26,710 nt of DNA from Candidatus Pelagibacter sp. (GCA_028226535.1 JAOJEG010000011.1:1-26710), one strand, 5' to 3'. Numbered from the stretch's first letter, positions 13,743 to 23,601 are shown. Made by a program: numbers and translations. Notes: generated from the letters alone by a model not told the origin.

Positions 13743-15027
13743 ATAATTCAGTTAAATCTTCATTTTTAGAAAATTTATTAATCATATGATCTGCGTTTGT
13801 TGTTTTATTATCAATTACATTTTGCAAGTGATTTAAAAATAAAGTTTCGTTCTTATCTTTTTTGTTCAAAATATCTCTTACCTCTAATCCTTTTTTGGAT
13901 ATGTTTAATAAAGTGCCCGCCCAATAAAGCAAATCTTTACCCATTAATTGGGTATTAAATCCTTTTTGCGGAGCTTCTAAATAAGCGTTAATAATTTTAT
14001 CTTCGTCCCAATTTGAAATTAGATCATGAACTTCATCTAAACTTCCATATAACAATCCGATATTAAATGCAGGTCCAGCACATAAACAATCCCAACCACA
14101 TGTATCCATTGATCTTAGTTCAATATATTTTTTTAATCTATTTTCAGTAAAAATAGTGCTTAGGTGAGTGGTTAGGTCATTTTCTGTGGGTAGTCGGTTA
14201 CCAATTTCGTCAATTTTACCCTCCATAAAATCTTTAAATATATATTTTCGACCTGATATGTATCGATCTTCATGCTGGATAAATAGAATTGGAAAATTCA
14301 TTGTAAATTCAGCGTACTTTTCAAAATTTAAATCTTTAAAGAATATTTTAGGCAATCCTCCTCTTGAGGTGCTTTGCCAAACTTTAGATCTATAAGATAA
14401 AAATTTACTTTGTTTTTTTTCAACAATTGATGAATTAGCGAATAACGCAATAGAGATTGGAACAATTGCATTTACAACTTTAAATTTCTTAATAAAATCA
14501 TCTTCGGAGTTATAGTCAATGTTTAATTGAGTGCCACAAGTTCGGTACATCATATCTAAGCTTAACTCACCTCCTAATGGCATATCTTTTGTCATTAGTT
14601 CATATCTTTGTTTTGGATTATTAGGAATTTCATTTAATTTTGAAATAGGATCAAATCCAGCACTAACAATTTTAATATCTAATTTTTGAGTTACTTGTCT
14701 TAACTCAAATAAATAATCTTGAGACTCTGCACAAGCTTCATGAATATGGTTTAGTTTGTCACCTGATAATTCTATTTGATTACCAGGCTCTAAAGTAATA
14801 TTTTTACCACCTTTATTTAATCCAATGATATTTTCCTTCTCTAAAATTGGATTCCAGCCAAATTCTAATAAGGCATCAAACATTTGTTTTATTTTTGGAT
14901 AATCAATCCTTTTATTACTAGATTTATCGAATAAGAATTTTTCATGTTCAATACCAATTTTAAAATCTTTAGTTTGTTTTATTCCAGATTTAAAATATTC
15001 AATAATTTGTTCTTTAGAATTAATCAT
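13732..15027 (-). CDS. gshA: Glutamate-cysteine ligase, GCS2 (plant/alphaproteobacterial) type
   Basis: 431 residues. It catalyses the first step of glutathione synthesis, joining glutamate and cysteine with ATP. GCS2 motifs are present: FKIGIEHEKFLF (22-33), TLEPGNQIELSG (77-88), MMYRTCGTQLNIDY and RYISGRKYIF, as in alphaproteobacterial and plant enzymes rather than E. coli GshA. It is slightly shorter than the roughly 450 residues usual for the group. It is followed by overlapping gshB, and the HD gene lies 29 bp upstream. This pair gives the cell a complete glutathione pathway. Confidence 0.93.
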   Translation of the reverse strand: MINSKEQIIEYFKSGIKQTKDFKIGIEHEKFLFDKSSNKRIDYPKIKQMFDALLEFGWNPILEKENIIGLNKGGKNITLEPGNQIELSGDKLNHIHEACAESQDYLFELRQVTQKLDIKIVSAGFDPISKLNEIPNNPKQRYELMTKDMPLGGELSLDMMYRTCGTQLNIDYNSEDDFIKKFKVVNAIVPISIALFANSSIVEKKQSKFLSYRSKVWQSTSRGGLPKIFFKDLNFEKYAEFTMNFPILFIQHEDRYISGRKYIFKDFMEGKIDEIGNRLPTENDLTTHLSTIFTENRLKKYIELRSMDTCGWDCLCAGPAFNIGLLYGSLDEVHDLISNWDEDKIINAYLEAPQKGFNTQLMGKDLLYWAGTLLNISKKGLEVRDILNKKDKNETLFLNHLQNVIDNKTTNADHMINKFSKNEDLTELYDK

Positions 15028-15056
15028 TTGATTTAAATAATATCTTATTTTGTAAT

Positions 15057-15614
15057 TTAAAGGTAATAATAAGGTGTTTTAGAAAAAATTCTTTTAACCA
15101 TGGGAGAAAATTCTTCTAAACTCATACTTTTATAATCTGGATCAAATGATGATTGATCATAATTTTCACAAAAATTAATTGTTGCTTCATAGTGTTCATG
15201 ATCTTTAAATTTATCTCGTGCATTTCTATCTCCCCCTAAATGGTGGGCGCTATAATAAGTTTGAAAAAGACCATGATGCTGGATAATCCAATAAGTTTTT
15301 TCAGAAACATAGGGTCTTAATATTGAAGCTGCATACTGAGAGTGATTCATTGGAGCTAGATCATCCCCTATATCGTGTAATAAAGTAGCTACAACCATTT
15401 CTTCGCTTTCACCATTTTTATAAGCTCTTGTTGCAGCTTGTAATGAATGTTCTAGTCTTGTAATTTGATATCCTTCAAGAGTTGTAGTTTGAGCAGCTAA
15501 ATATTTGATAATTCTATCAGCAGTTTTTCTTTCAAAATCTTTTTCGTATTTTTCTAAAAGTTGGTAATCGTCTTTGTTACCATTTTTCATCTCTGTAAAA
15601 CTTACTTTTTTCAT
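15057..15614 (-). CDS. HD-domain protein resembling PhnZ-type diiron oxygenases
   Basis: 185 residues. Metal-binding HD residues are visible: His56 in RLEHSLQA, His80-Asp81 in LLHDIGD, His91, His113/His114 in IIQHHG and Asp153 in NYDQSSFDPDY. The run RLEHSLQAATRAYKNGESEE then VVATLLHDIGD closely parallels the segment in PhnZ, which oxidatively cleaves hydroxymethylphosphonates with a mixed-valence iron pair. That points to an HD-type oxygenase rather than a phosphohydrolase, but I infer it from memory of the motif. The FDP motif near 157-159 is shared with many uncharacterised proteins of this group. It lies 2 bp after purF and before gshA in the same transcription unit. The substrate is unknown. 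Confidence 0.75.
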   Translation of the reverse strand: MKKVSFTEMKNGNKDDYQLLEKYEKDFERKTADRIIKYLAAQTTTLEGYQITRLEHSLQAATRAYKNGESEEMVVATLLHDIGDDLAPMNHSQYAASILRPYVSEKTYWIIQHHGLFQTYYSAHHLGGDRNARDKFKDHEHYEATINFCENYDQSSFDPDYKSMSLEEFSPMVKRIFSKTPYYYL

Positions 15615-15616
15615 TA

Positions 15617-17098
15617 TTAATTATTTGAGGCTGTGCTTAATAATGATAATTGAGTAACTTTACTATCTCCAAGTTCATCTATAGGTTTTACTGGATAGTC
15701 ACCGGTAAAATAATGATCTGTAAGCTGTGGGTAAGTGTCATTTCTACTATCAAAACCAATTGCTTTATATAATCCACCTAAAGATAAAAATTTTAACGAC
15801 TTTGCACCAATATATTCACAAATTTCATCATTAGTTTTGTTAGCTGCAAGCAACTCCTTTTTAGTTGGAGTGTCTACTCCATAAAAATCTGGGTATCTTA
15901 TTTCAGGGCAAGCAATTTTAACATGTACTTCTTTAGCTCCTGCATCATATAACATTTTAACAATTTTATGTGAAGTTGTTCCTCTGACTAGTGAGTCATC
16001 AATTAAAATAATTTTTTTGTCTTTAATTGTAGTTTGATTTGCATTTAATTTTAACTTCACTCCCAAGCTTCTAATTTTTTGACTTGGCTCAATAAATGTT
16101 CTTCCAACATAGTGGTTTCTAATTAAACCATGCTCGTAATTCATTTTTAAATACTGAGCAAAGCCAAGGGCCGCAGCATTACCACTATCAGGAACTGGAA
16201 CAACAATATCTGCCTCTACATCATTTTCTTTAGCAAGTTCAGCACCAATATTTTTTCTATGCTCGTAAGCAGTTTTGCTATCAAGAATACTGTCAGGTCT
16301 TGCAAAATAAATATATTCAAATACACAAGGCCTTACTTTTTTAGGAGGGAAAGGTTTAATGCTTTCTAGCTTATCATTTTCAATTAAAACAATTTCTCCA
16401 TTTTCTACATCCCTGACAAATTTTGCACCAATTATATCAAGTGCACAAGTTTCTGATGCAAGAACATAACTGTTGCCCAATTTACCAATTACAAGTGGTC
16501 TAATACCGTAAGGGTCTCTCACTCCAATTAATGAGTTTTGTGTTAGCATAACTAAAGCATAACCACCTTGAATTTGAAATATAGCATCAACCACTTTGTC
16601 TATTGTTTTTGGTCTTTTAGACTTTGCAATTAATTGAACTATTGTCTCAGTATCAGATGTTGTGTAAAAAATTGCACCTTCTTCAACTAATTTATTTCTT
16701 AAAGATATTGAATTAGTCAAGTTTCCGTTGTGGGCAACTCCAATTCCACCTGCATTCGTATCTGCAAAAAAAGGTTGAATATTTCTTAAAGTGTTTTCAC
16801 CAGTGGTACTGTATCTATTATGACCAATAGCATGATTTCCTTTAAGGTTTTTAAGAACTTTTTCTTTATTAAAATTATCACCAACTAATCCAAATCTCTT
16901 TTCAGAATAGTATTTTTCTCCATCAAAAGTCACAATTCCACAACCTTCTTGACCACGGTGTTGAAGTGCGTGAAGACCAAGAGCTGTTAGTGCAGAGGCA
17001 TCTTTTGCATTACTAACACCGAATACGCCACATTCCTCTTTTAGTTTTGGATCAAAGTTCTTCAATTTTTTCTTTAGAATCTTGATATGTTTTTTCAT
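15617..17098 (-). CDS. purF: Amidophosphoribosyltransferase
   Basis: 493 residues. It transfers ammonia from glutamine to PRPP in the first step of purine synthesis. The N-terminal glutaminase domain begins at the catalytic Cys in KEECGVFG and includes HRGQEG and GHNRYSTTG. The phosphoribosyltransferase domain carries the PRPP motif IILIDDSLVRGTTS. The ATG at 17098 gives a 22-residue propeptide before the catalytic Cys and a 47-bp overlap with cvpA. A TTG at 17065 would give an 11-residue propeptide like that of Bacillus PurF and a 14-bp overlap, so it may be the real start. cvpA-purF adjacency is classic in proteobacteria. Confidence 0.95.
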   Translation of the reverse strand: MKKHIKILKKKLKNFDPKLKEECGVFGVSNAKDASALTALGLHALQHRGQEGCGIVTFDGEKYYSEKRFGLVGDNFNKEKVLKNLKGNHAIGHNRYSTTGENTLRNIQPFFADTNAGGIGVAHNGNLTNSISLRNKLVEEGAIFYTTSDTETIVQLIAKSKRPKTIDKVVDAIFQIQGGYALVMLTQNSLIGVRDPYGIRPLVIGKLGNSYVLASETCALDIIGAKFVRDVENGEIVLIENDKLESIKPFPPKKVRPCVFEYIYFARPDSILDSKTAYEHRKNIGAELAKENDVEADIVVPVPDSGNAAALGFAQYLKMNYEHGLIRNHYVGRTFIEPSQKIRSLGVKLKLNANQTTIKDKKIILIDDSLVRGTTSHKIVKMLYDAGAKEVHVKIACPEIRYPDFYGVDTPTKKELLAANKTNDEICEYIGAKSLKFLSLGGLYKAIGFDSRNDTYPQLTDHYFTGDYPVKPIDELGDSKVTQLSLLSTASNN

Positions 17099-17612
17099 TA
17101 GGAAATTCTTTTATGAGATAATTACTACCTTTTTCAAGGTAAGGAAAGACGTATGATTGATCTTTATTTATAGGCCATTTATCGTGATTGTAGACAATGT
17201 GAAATCCTGAAAAAATACAAACTGCAATTATGTAAGCCCTGATAAATCCAAAAAAGAATCCAAATGTTGTATCCAAACCACCAATTCCAGTATAGTTAAC
17301 AGCTTTACTAATTCCTTTGTTAATCACCAATACTAAGAAAATAACTATTACAAAAATAATAATTCCAAGACCAACATCTAAAACATACTCATTATCAATT
17401 ATATCTTGGAAATAAGGTTTTATTCTTGGAAATAAAATTAATGTGATCACATAAGCTAGTAACCACTTAGCCATTGATAAAATACTTAAAACAAATCCTT
17501 TTTTATAACAGGTGATAAGAGATAAAATGGTTATGATAAGATATATAAGGTCGATGACAGATATTGCTTCATAAAAATCTTTTAAAACATCAATCACAAA
17601 ATTATTTTCCAA
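17052..17612 (-). CDS. cvpA: CvpA-family membrane protein
   Basis: 186 residues with four predicted membrane helices (about 17-35, 47-61, 77-99 and 108-140). The family pattern is visible in SVIDLIYLIITILSLI, YKKGFVLSIL and the glycine-rich GGLDTTFGFFFGFIRA. E. coli CvpA is required for colicin V production and is encoded with purF; its molecular role is still unclear. The start overlaps the 3' end of the exporter gene by 11 bp, and its 3' end overlaps purF. Confidence 0.88.
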   Translation of the reverse strand: MENNFVIDVLKDFYEAISVIDLIYLIITILSLITCYKKGFVLSILSMAKWLLAYVITLILFPRIKPYFQDIIDNEYVLDVGLGIIIFVIVIFLVLVINKGISKAVNYTGIGGLDTTFGFFFGFIRAYIIAVCIFSGFHIVYNHDKWPINKDQSYVFPYLEKGSNYLIKEFPNEKTYQDSKEKIEEL

Positions 17613-19992
17613 AAGGTTTAACAGTTAAAATTAAGGACGGTAATAAGGTTAAAACAGATATCATAGCAAGTAACATTGCAAGACCAGTAAATAGTCCAAA
17701 ATAAATTGTAGGAATAAATTTTGATAAAACTAAAATTGAAAACCCAAATACAATTGTTATAGATGTATTAAGTATTGCAACCCCAACTGTTGAGTGACAT
17801 TTTTTTAAAGTTTTATTGTAGTCTTTAATTTTACTAAACTCTTCTTTAAATCTATAGATATAGTGAATACTATTATCTACTGCTATCCCAATAGTTATTG
17901 CTGCTATAGTGATTGTCATCATATCTAATGGAATACCAAGAAGACCAATAATTCCTAAAATAAAAAATGCTGCTATAAAATTAGGCACTACTCCAATAAG
18001 GGATAATTTAATATTTCTAAATAGAATTATAAACATTGTAAATATTCCAATCATTACCAATCCTAAGGTTAAAATTTGAGATTTGAACAAGCTTTGTAAT
18101 AAATTATTAAATAAAATTAAAACTCCAGCTAGCTTATATTCACTTTCGTCTAATCCAATTTTATTTTTTAGATCAAAATTTATTTTATTTATTAAATCAT
18201 TTCTTCTTAAGTTTTCTTGGGAGTCTATAATTCTTAAATTAATTCTAGCCTCATTATTCTTAATAGATAAATAAGGATCAATAATTTCAGTTTTGATGCT
18301 TTGTGGAATTTTTGAATATAAAACTCCCATTTCTAAAGTGCCAAGGGGTTTATTATTATTTAGTTGTGTTGCAACATCTATGATTGAAGAAAAAGAGATA
18401 ACTTTTCCTACTTGTGGAAGACTATCTAAATAATTGTGAACTGAAGCTATTCTATCAATTTTATCTTTAGTAAACCAATATTTTTCATCATTTTCATCTT
18501 CCTCATCACCCCAATCCTCAAATTCATCATCTTCAGTTGATACGTCATTTTTTTCAGTCTTAGGAAATTTTAAAATTACTTCAAGTGGAGTAGTACCACC
18601 CAATTCTTCATCTATAAGTTTCATTCCTTTGTATATTTCTGTTTTTTTATTAAAATAATTTATAAAACTGTTTTCTACCTCAAGCTTACTAATTCCAATT
18701 AAACTTAAAATAATAACAATGCCTGTTATTCCAAAGATTGTATTTTTGTTATTTAGAGAAAGATGACCTAAAAAAGTTGTTATTTTAGAGTCTTGTTCTT
18801 TTCTAAGAGCCATATTTTTTGTTGGCGCAAAATTTAAAAGGGTAGGAAGAAGAGTAAAAGTAATGATGAAAGATGTGATTAATCCAAAAGTCATCATCCA
18901 ACCAAAATCAATAATTGGTTTAATTCCACTAAAGATTAAAGATAAAAAAGCAAATACAGTGGTAAGGACTGTATACAAAATAGGCCAAAACATTTTATTT
19001 GTTGTAAGAGTAATAATTTCAAAGTTATTTTTAGCAGGATAATCTTTTCTTAATTGAAGAAATCGAGTGCTCATATGGATGTTCATAGCCATAGTTAATA
19101 TGAGCATTAATGCAATAAAGTTTGAAGAAATAACTGTTACCTTCCACCCCAGAATTCCAAGTAAACCCATCATAATAACAACTGAAAATAGGCAGCTACT
19201 AATTGGAACAATAATCCAAATTAATTTTCTAAAAACAAACCATAAAGTTGCAACAATAAATATTAAAACTCCTAAACCAAAAACTAAAATATCACTTTTA
19301 ATGAAAGTCATCATATCGTCAGCTATCATTGGAATTCCTCCAAGATAAATTTTTCCAACATCACCATAACTTTTAATGACTTGTCTAATCTCTAATATAT
19401 TTTGATGATTTTGTTTCTTTATTTTATCTTTGTGCGCTTCAATTTCTTCTTTTGATAAATTTTCGATATTTTCTAATTTTTTGTTTTCTTTAATATTCAC
19501 AATAATCCCACTAGTGTTTCCATTTTCACTAATCACAAAATTTCTAAAAACAGGACTATTTAAGATTTCTTTAAACCCACGATCTCTATCAACACCTTCA
19601 TCTTTAAGTGTTTTAAAACTTTCTAGTCTCTCTTGTAGTGGTGCATCTGAATTATCTAAAAGGGGTATATCTAAAAGAGTAATGACACTATGAACCCAAT
19701 TTAGACTTTGAATTTTATATTTTAAGCTTAAAAGATTATTAATCGAGCTATCCGTTACCATTCCTTCATTGGGAGTATAGGTAAGAATTAAAAAGTCTTT
19801 TGAACCATATCTTTCTGTGACTTCTTTTAGATATACTAGATCAGGATCACCCTCTATCAGCAGAGTTTCAGAAGATGCATCTAATCTAAAATCTTTAGAA
19901 CAATATCCAAAGCTTAATATAGCAATAAGGAGTAAAACAAATACGGCTTTAGGGTTTTTAAGGACTCCATTTTGATAAAATTGAGCAAACAT
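17602..19992 (-). CDS. RND/MMPL-superfamily exporter
   Basis: 796 residues with twelve membrane helices in two halves: an N-terminal helix, a large periplasmic loop (about 35-230), a bundle of helices (about 232-400), a second helix-loop repeat, and a final bundle ending at the C-terminus. The motif TIAAITIGIAVDNSIHYIYR near residue 710 is the GxxxD-type proton-relay helix of the superfamily. An unusually acidic stretch of Asp and Glu lies in the second periplasmic loop (residues 484-503). No membrane-fusion partner is seen nearby. It resembles HpnN-like and MmpL-like lipid exporters, but the substrate cannot be assigned. It starts 20 bp downstream of dnaB. Confidence 0.88.
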   Translation of the reverse strand: MFAQFYQNGVLKNPKAVFVLLLIAILSFGYCSKDFRLDASSETLLIEGDPDLVYLKEVTERYGSKDFLILTYTPNEGMVTDSSINNLLSLKYKIQSLNWVHSVITLLDIPLLDNSDAPLQERLESFKTLKDEGVDRDRGFKEILNSPVFRNFVISENGNTSGIIVNIKENKKLENIENLSKEEIEAHKDKIKKQNHQNILEIRQVIKSYGDVGKIYLGGIPMIADDMMTFIKSDILVFGLGVLIFIVATLWFVFRKLIWIIVPISSCLFSVVIMMGLLGILGWKVTVISSNFIALMLILTMAMNIHMSTRFLQLRKDYPAKNNFEIITLTTNKMFWPILYTVLTTVFAFLSLIFSGIKPIIDFGWMMTFGLITSFIITFTLLPTLLNFAPTKNMALRKEQDSKITTFLGHLSLNNKNTIFGITGIVIILSLIGISKLEVENSFINYFNKKTEIYKGMKLIDEELGGTTPLEVILKFPKTEKNDVSTEDDEFEDWGDEEDENDEKYWFTKDKIDRIASVHNYLDSLPQVGKVISFSSIIDVATQLNNNKPLGTLEMGVLYSKIPQSIKTEIIDPYLSIKNNEARINLRIIDSQENLRRNDLINKINFDLKNKIGLDESEYKLAGVLILFNNLLQSLFKSQILTLGLVMIGIFTMFIILFRNIKLSLIGVVPNFIAAFFILGIIGLLGIPLDMMTITIAAITIGIAVDNSIHYIYRFKEEFSKIKDYNKTLKKCHSTVGVAILNTSITIVFGFSILVLSKFIPTIYFGLFTGLAMLLAMISVLTLLPSLILTVKPFGK

Positions 19993-20012
19993 TAGCTCTT
20001 TTATATTGGAAT

Positions 20013-21431
20013 TTAATTAATTTGAGTATCTTTAAATTTAGTAAATCTCTCTTCAAACTCAAGAGTTACATTACCTATTGGACCGTGTCGTTGTTTCCCA
20101 ATTATAATTTGAGCTAAGTGAGCAACTTCATTCATTTTTGCTTGCCATTCTGCATGTTCAACTGTCGCCTCCCTCGGCTCTTTTCTTTGTAAATAATATC
20201 CTTCTCTATAAACAAACATTACAACATCTGCATCTTGTTCAATTGAACCAGATTCTCTTAAGTCTGATAACTGAGGTTTATGATCATCTCTCTGCTCAAC
20301 TTGTCTTGAAAGTTGAGATAATGCTACAACAGGAACAGCTAATTCTTTTGCAATTGCTTTTAGTCCTTGAGTAATTTGTGAAATTTCTTGAACTCTTCCA
20401 TCTTTATTAAATGTTGTTCCTCTCATTAGCTGAATATAATCAACCACAATCATATCTAGACCAAACAATCTCTTAATTCGTCTAGCTCTATTACTCATTG
20501 CAGCAATACTAATTGCAGGTGTTTCATCTATATATAATGGAAGTTCAGCAATATTTTTTGAAGTTTCTAAAAATTTATCAAATTGTTCATCTGAAATTCT
20601 TCCTCTTCTTATATCGTTAGAACTAATTCTTGCTTGTTCTGAAATAATTCTAGTTGATAATTGCTCGGAAGACATCTCTAGTGAAAAGAAAGCAATTGAA
20701 GATTTTTTTCCACTGTCTTGTAATTTTTGTGCAGCATTAAATGCTATATTTGTTGCAAGAGAAGTTTTACCCATTGAAGGACGCCCAGCAATAATAATTA
20801 AGTCTGATTGATGTAGGCCACCAAGTTTATCATCTAAATCTCTTAGCCCTGTTGGAACACCAACAATACCTTCTTCATTTTTATAAGCAGCAGACGCCAT
20901 TTCAATCGTTTGCTTCATTGCTTCATCAAACTTAACTAGTGAAGAATTAAAAGAACCTTTCTCAGCTAAATCAAAAAGTAATCTCTCAGAGTTTTCAATA
21001 ATAGTTTGACCATTGGTACCTAGTTCATTTAATTTCGCACTATCAATGGTTTGTTCAGAAATTTTAATCAATTCACGTCTGACAAACATATCATAAATTA
21101 TTTTTGAATATTCAACTGCTTGTCTTACTGAAGTAGAAAATTTTGTAATCTTAACTAAATATTCAGGAACATTTAAATCATCCTTTTCATCTTCAAAATA
21201 ATTCTTAAGTGTAATAGGGTTTGCTAGCATCCCTTTGTAAACCAAGCTTTCAATTGCCTCATAAATTTTTTGATGCATTGGATCATAAAAATTAATGCTT
21301 GAAATTATTGTACTAATTTCATCAAATATATCATTGCTAACTAGTATGGAGCCGATAACAGCTTGTTCTGCTTCAATGTTATTTGGCAATTCTTTAAATT
21401 GATCTTTAACGATGCTTAAATTGTTTTCCAC
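20013..21431 (-). CDS. dnaB: Replicative DNA helicase DnaB
   Basis: 472 residues, the normal length. It unwinds DNA at the replication fork. The N-terminal domain starts with LPNNIEAEQAVIGSIL (15-30). The RecA-like domain has the Walker A motif AGRPSMGKTS (215-224) and the hexamer-coupling region SQLSRQVEQR. No intein is present. The start is GTG at 21431, with no strong Shine-Dalgarno. It follows rplI by 67 bp, the common rpsF-rpsR-rplI-dnaB order. Confidence 0.96.
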   Translation of the reverse strand: MENNLSIVKDQFKELPNNIEAEQAVIGSILVSNDIFDEISTIISSINFYDPMHQKIYEAIESLVYKGMLANPITLKNYFEDEKDDLNVPEYLVKITKFSTSVRQAVEYSKIIYDMFVRRELIKISEQTIDSAKLNELGTNGQTIIENSERLLFDLAEKGSFNSSLVKFDEAMKQTIEMASAAYKNEEGIVGVPTGLRDLDDKLGGLHQSDLIIIAGRPSMGKTSLATNIAFNAAQKLQDSGKKSSIAFFSLEMSSEQLSTRIISEQARISSNDIRRGRISDEQFDKFLETSKNIAELPLYIDETPAISIAAMSNRARRIKRLFGLDMIVVDYIQLMRGTTFNKDGRVQEISQITQGLKAIAKELAVPVVALSQLSRQVEQRDDHKPQLSDLRESGSIEQDADVVMFVYREGYYLQRKEPREATVEHAEWQAKMNEVAHLAQIIIGKQRHGPIGNVTLEFEERFTKFKDTQIN

Positions 21432-21498
21432 AAATTCAATTTACAGAAATTTTATTTAAATAGAATTACTTTTAAAGGTTGGGGAAAAGAATGTATAA

Positions 21499-21957
21499 TT
21501 ATTGTATCGTATCAGCCGAAGTAACATTAACTGTAATTTCAGCATCAACTTCAGAGTGTAAAGAAACTTTTACTTTAAATTTTCCTAAAGATTTAATTTC
21601 TTCAACTGGTTGAATCATTGAAGGTTTGATATCAATTTTATTTTCTTCTTGAATTAATTTTGCAATTTCAGTTGGTTTAACTGAACCATATAATTCATTA
21701 TTTTCAGTACTTAGTTTTTTAACTCCATACTCTTTACCATTAATTTGCTCTGAAATTTGGGATGCTTCTTTTTTCTTTTCATTATCTTTTTTTGATAAAT
21801 CTGCTTTAATTTTTTCAACTTCTGAAATGTTTTCTTTTGAAGCGTATAAAGCTTTTTTGTTAGCAATTAAAAAATTTCTCGCATAACCTCTTTTAACTTC
21901 TATCACTTCACCGATAGAACCAATTCTTTTTACGTTTTCTAGTAAAATAACTTTCAT
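21499..21957 (-). CDS. rplI: 50S ribosomal protein L9
   Basis: 152 residues, the usual length. The N-terminal domain has MKVILLENVKRIG and the conserved KRGYARNFLI, followed by the long connecting helix rich in Lys and Glu and a C-terminal RNA-binding domain. It lies one base downstream of rpsR and upstream of dnaB. Confidence 0.97.
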   Translation of the reverse strand: MKVILLENVKRIGSIGEVIEVKRGYARNFLIANKKALYASKENISEVEKIKADLSKKDNEKKKEASQISEQINGKEYGVKKLSTENNELYGSVKPTEIAKLIQEENKIDIKPSMIQPVEEIKSLGKFKVKVSLHSEVDAEITVNVTSADTIQ

Positions 21958-21958
21958 T

Positions 21959-22231
21959 TTATATTAATGCTAAATTTCTAGCTCTTTTAATTGAAAGAGA
22001 TAATTCTCTTTGTTTCTTTTGTGATACATTCGTTATTCTTGAGGGTAAAATTTTTCCATTTTCAGACATATATTTTTTTAAAAGTCTTACATTTTTATAG
22101 TCAACTGCAGGAGCACTTTTTCCTGAAAGAGGACAAGTTTTTTTAAATTTATATTTATTTGGTTGGAAAATACTTAATTTAGCAAAATTGCTTTGTTTAC
22201 CTTTTTTATTACCACTTTGTCTTTTAGGCAT
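21959..22231 (-). CDS. rpsR: 30S ribosomal protein S18
   Basis: 90 residues with the S18 core: [19 protein letters not shown], then [20 protein letters not shown], which binds 16S rRNA next to S6. It lies 2 bp after rpsF. Confidence 0.97.
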   Translation of the reverse strand: MPKRQSGNKKGKQSNFAKLSIFQPNKYKFKKTCPLSGKSAPAVDYKNVRLLKKYMSENGKILPSRITNVSQKKQRELSLSIKRARNLALI

Positions 22232-22233
22232 AA

Positions 22234-22587
22234 TTAGTTTTTATAACTTTCTTTTTTGTCATCATCATCTCTTTTAGCAAAGTAATTAGCTTCAAGATCA
22301 AATTTTTTAACTCTAACAGTTAAGTATCTTAATAATTTTTTATCTATAGCCTCATTTTTTTCTAACTCATCGATTACATTGCCTTTACCTTTAATCTTAA
22401 AGTGAATGTAGCTACCTTTTTTATTTTTTTTAATTAGGTATGATAAGTTTAGCAAACCCCAGTTCTCAGTTTTAACAATTTCGCCTTCATTTTTTTCAAC
22501 AATTTTAGAATATTTTTCAGTTAATTGCTTAATTTCACTTGGTGAAGTGTCTTGCCTAGCTATAATAGTGTGTTCGTATAAATTCAT
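22234..22587 (-). CDS. rpsF: 30S ribosomal protein S6
   Basis: 117 residues. The S6 fold is shown by [13 protein letters not shown] at the N-terminus, [18 protein letters not shown] in the middle and [11 protein letters not shown] near residue 90, with an acidic/basic tail. It is the first gene of the minus-strand run. A candidate promoter lies 33 bp upstream. Confidence 0.97.
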   Translation of the reverse strand: MNLYEHTIIARQDTSPSEIKQLTEKYSKIVEKNEGEIVKTENWGLLNLSYLIKKNKKGSYIHFKIKGKGNVIDELEKNEAIDKKLLRYLTVRVKKFDLEANYFAKRDDDDKKESYKN

Positions 22588-22619
22588 TTAAGTTCTTTAA
22601 TAAAAAGTGAGGATATACT

Positions 22620-22647
22620 ATTATAAATGTTCAATTACAATAGTTAA
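22620..22647 (-). promoter_or_regulatory. Candidate sigma70-type promoter for rpsF operon
   Basis: On the minus strand a perfect TATAAT (22625-22620) is preceded, with a 16-bp spacer, by TTAACT (22647-22642), four of six matches to the -35 consensus. It is correctly placed between the divergent rpsF and fabD. Confidence 0.45.
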
Positions 22648-22674
22648 AAAGGCAAAATTAATAGTTTTTTTTAT

Positions 22675-23601
22675 ATGTTTTCAGTAATTTTTCCAGGTCA
22701 AGGTTCACAAATGGTTGGAATGGGAAAGGAATTCTATGACAAGTTTGATCTTGTTAAAAATCTCTTTAAAGAAGCTGATGATACACTAAATTTTTCAATG
22801 TCTAAGCTCATATTGGAAGGGCCAAAAGAAGGATTAGATCTAACAGCTAATACTCAACCAGCAATATTTTTAATCAGTTATTCAATTTTTAATGTAATTA
22901 AAAAAGAATTTAATATTGATTTGGGTAAAGCAAAATATTTTGCAGGTCATTCATTAGGTGAATACTCTGCGTTATCTTGTGCTGGTTATCTAAATTTTTC
23001 AGATACTTTAAAGATTTTAAGAATAAGAGGAGACGCAATGCAAAATTCGGTACCCAAAGGAGAAGGTGGTATGGTTGCCGTACTAGGCTCAACAGTTGAT
23101 GTGATTGAAAAAATATTAAAAGATAATGAGCAAAATTTAACTGCTCAAATTGCAAATGATAATTCTGAAGGTCAGATCGTCTTAAGTGGTAAAACAGATG
23201 ATTTAGATAAATTAATTTTAATTTTAAAAGAAAATTCAATTAAGAATATAAAGCTACCAGTAAGTGCACCTTTTCACTGCAATTTAATGAATAAAGCAAC
23301 AAATATAATGGATGATGAATTAAATAAGCTAAACTTTAATGAAGGTGAAAATAAATTAATTTCAAATGTTACAGCTAATGAAATATTAAATACTACTGAG
23401 CTTAAGAGATTGCTAGTAAAACAAATTGAAAATAGAGTTAGATGGAGAGAGAGTGTTATTAATATGATTGATAGTGGGGTAAATCATTTCATTGAAATCG
23501 GTCCAGGTAAAGTTTTATCAGGATTGGTCAAAAGAATTAGCAAAGAGGTAAAAATAAATACTATTAATAATCAAGGAGATATTGAAGATTTAAAAATATG
23601 A
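22675..23601 (+). CDS. fabD: Malonyl-CoA:ACP transacylase
   Basis: 308 residues, the normal length. It moves malonyl from CoA to acyl carrier protein. It has FPGQGSQ at the N-terminus, the nucleophile Ser93 in GHSLGEYSA, Arg118 in LRIRGDAMQ, which binds malonate, and His201 in SAPFHC as the catalytic base. The stop overlaps the fabG start (ATGA). It is the first gene of the fatty-acid operon, divergent from rpsF. Confidence 0.96.
   Translation: MFSVIFPGQGSQMVGMGKEFYDKFDLVKNLFKEADDTLNFSMSKLILEGPKEGLDLTANTQPAIFLISYSIFNVIKKEFNIDLGKAKYFAGHSLGEYSALSCAGYLNFSDTLKILRIRGDAMQNSVPKGEGGMVAVLGSTVDVIEKILKDNEQNLTAQIANDNSEGQIVLSGKTDDLDKLILILKENSIKNIKLPVSAPFHCNLMNKATNIMDDELNKLNFNEGENKLISNVTANEILNTTELKRLLVKQIENRVRWRESVINMIDSGVNHFIEIGPGKVLSGLVKRISKEVKINTINNQGDIEDLKI

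Noticed and set aside
18470..18545. Acidic stretch in the exporter as a possible insertion or frameshift
   Set aside because: The frame is intact on both sides and acidic loops are tolerated in the periplasmic domain of such proteins.
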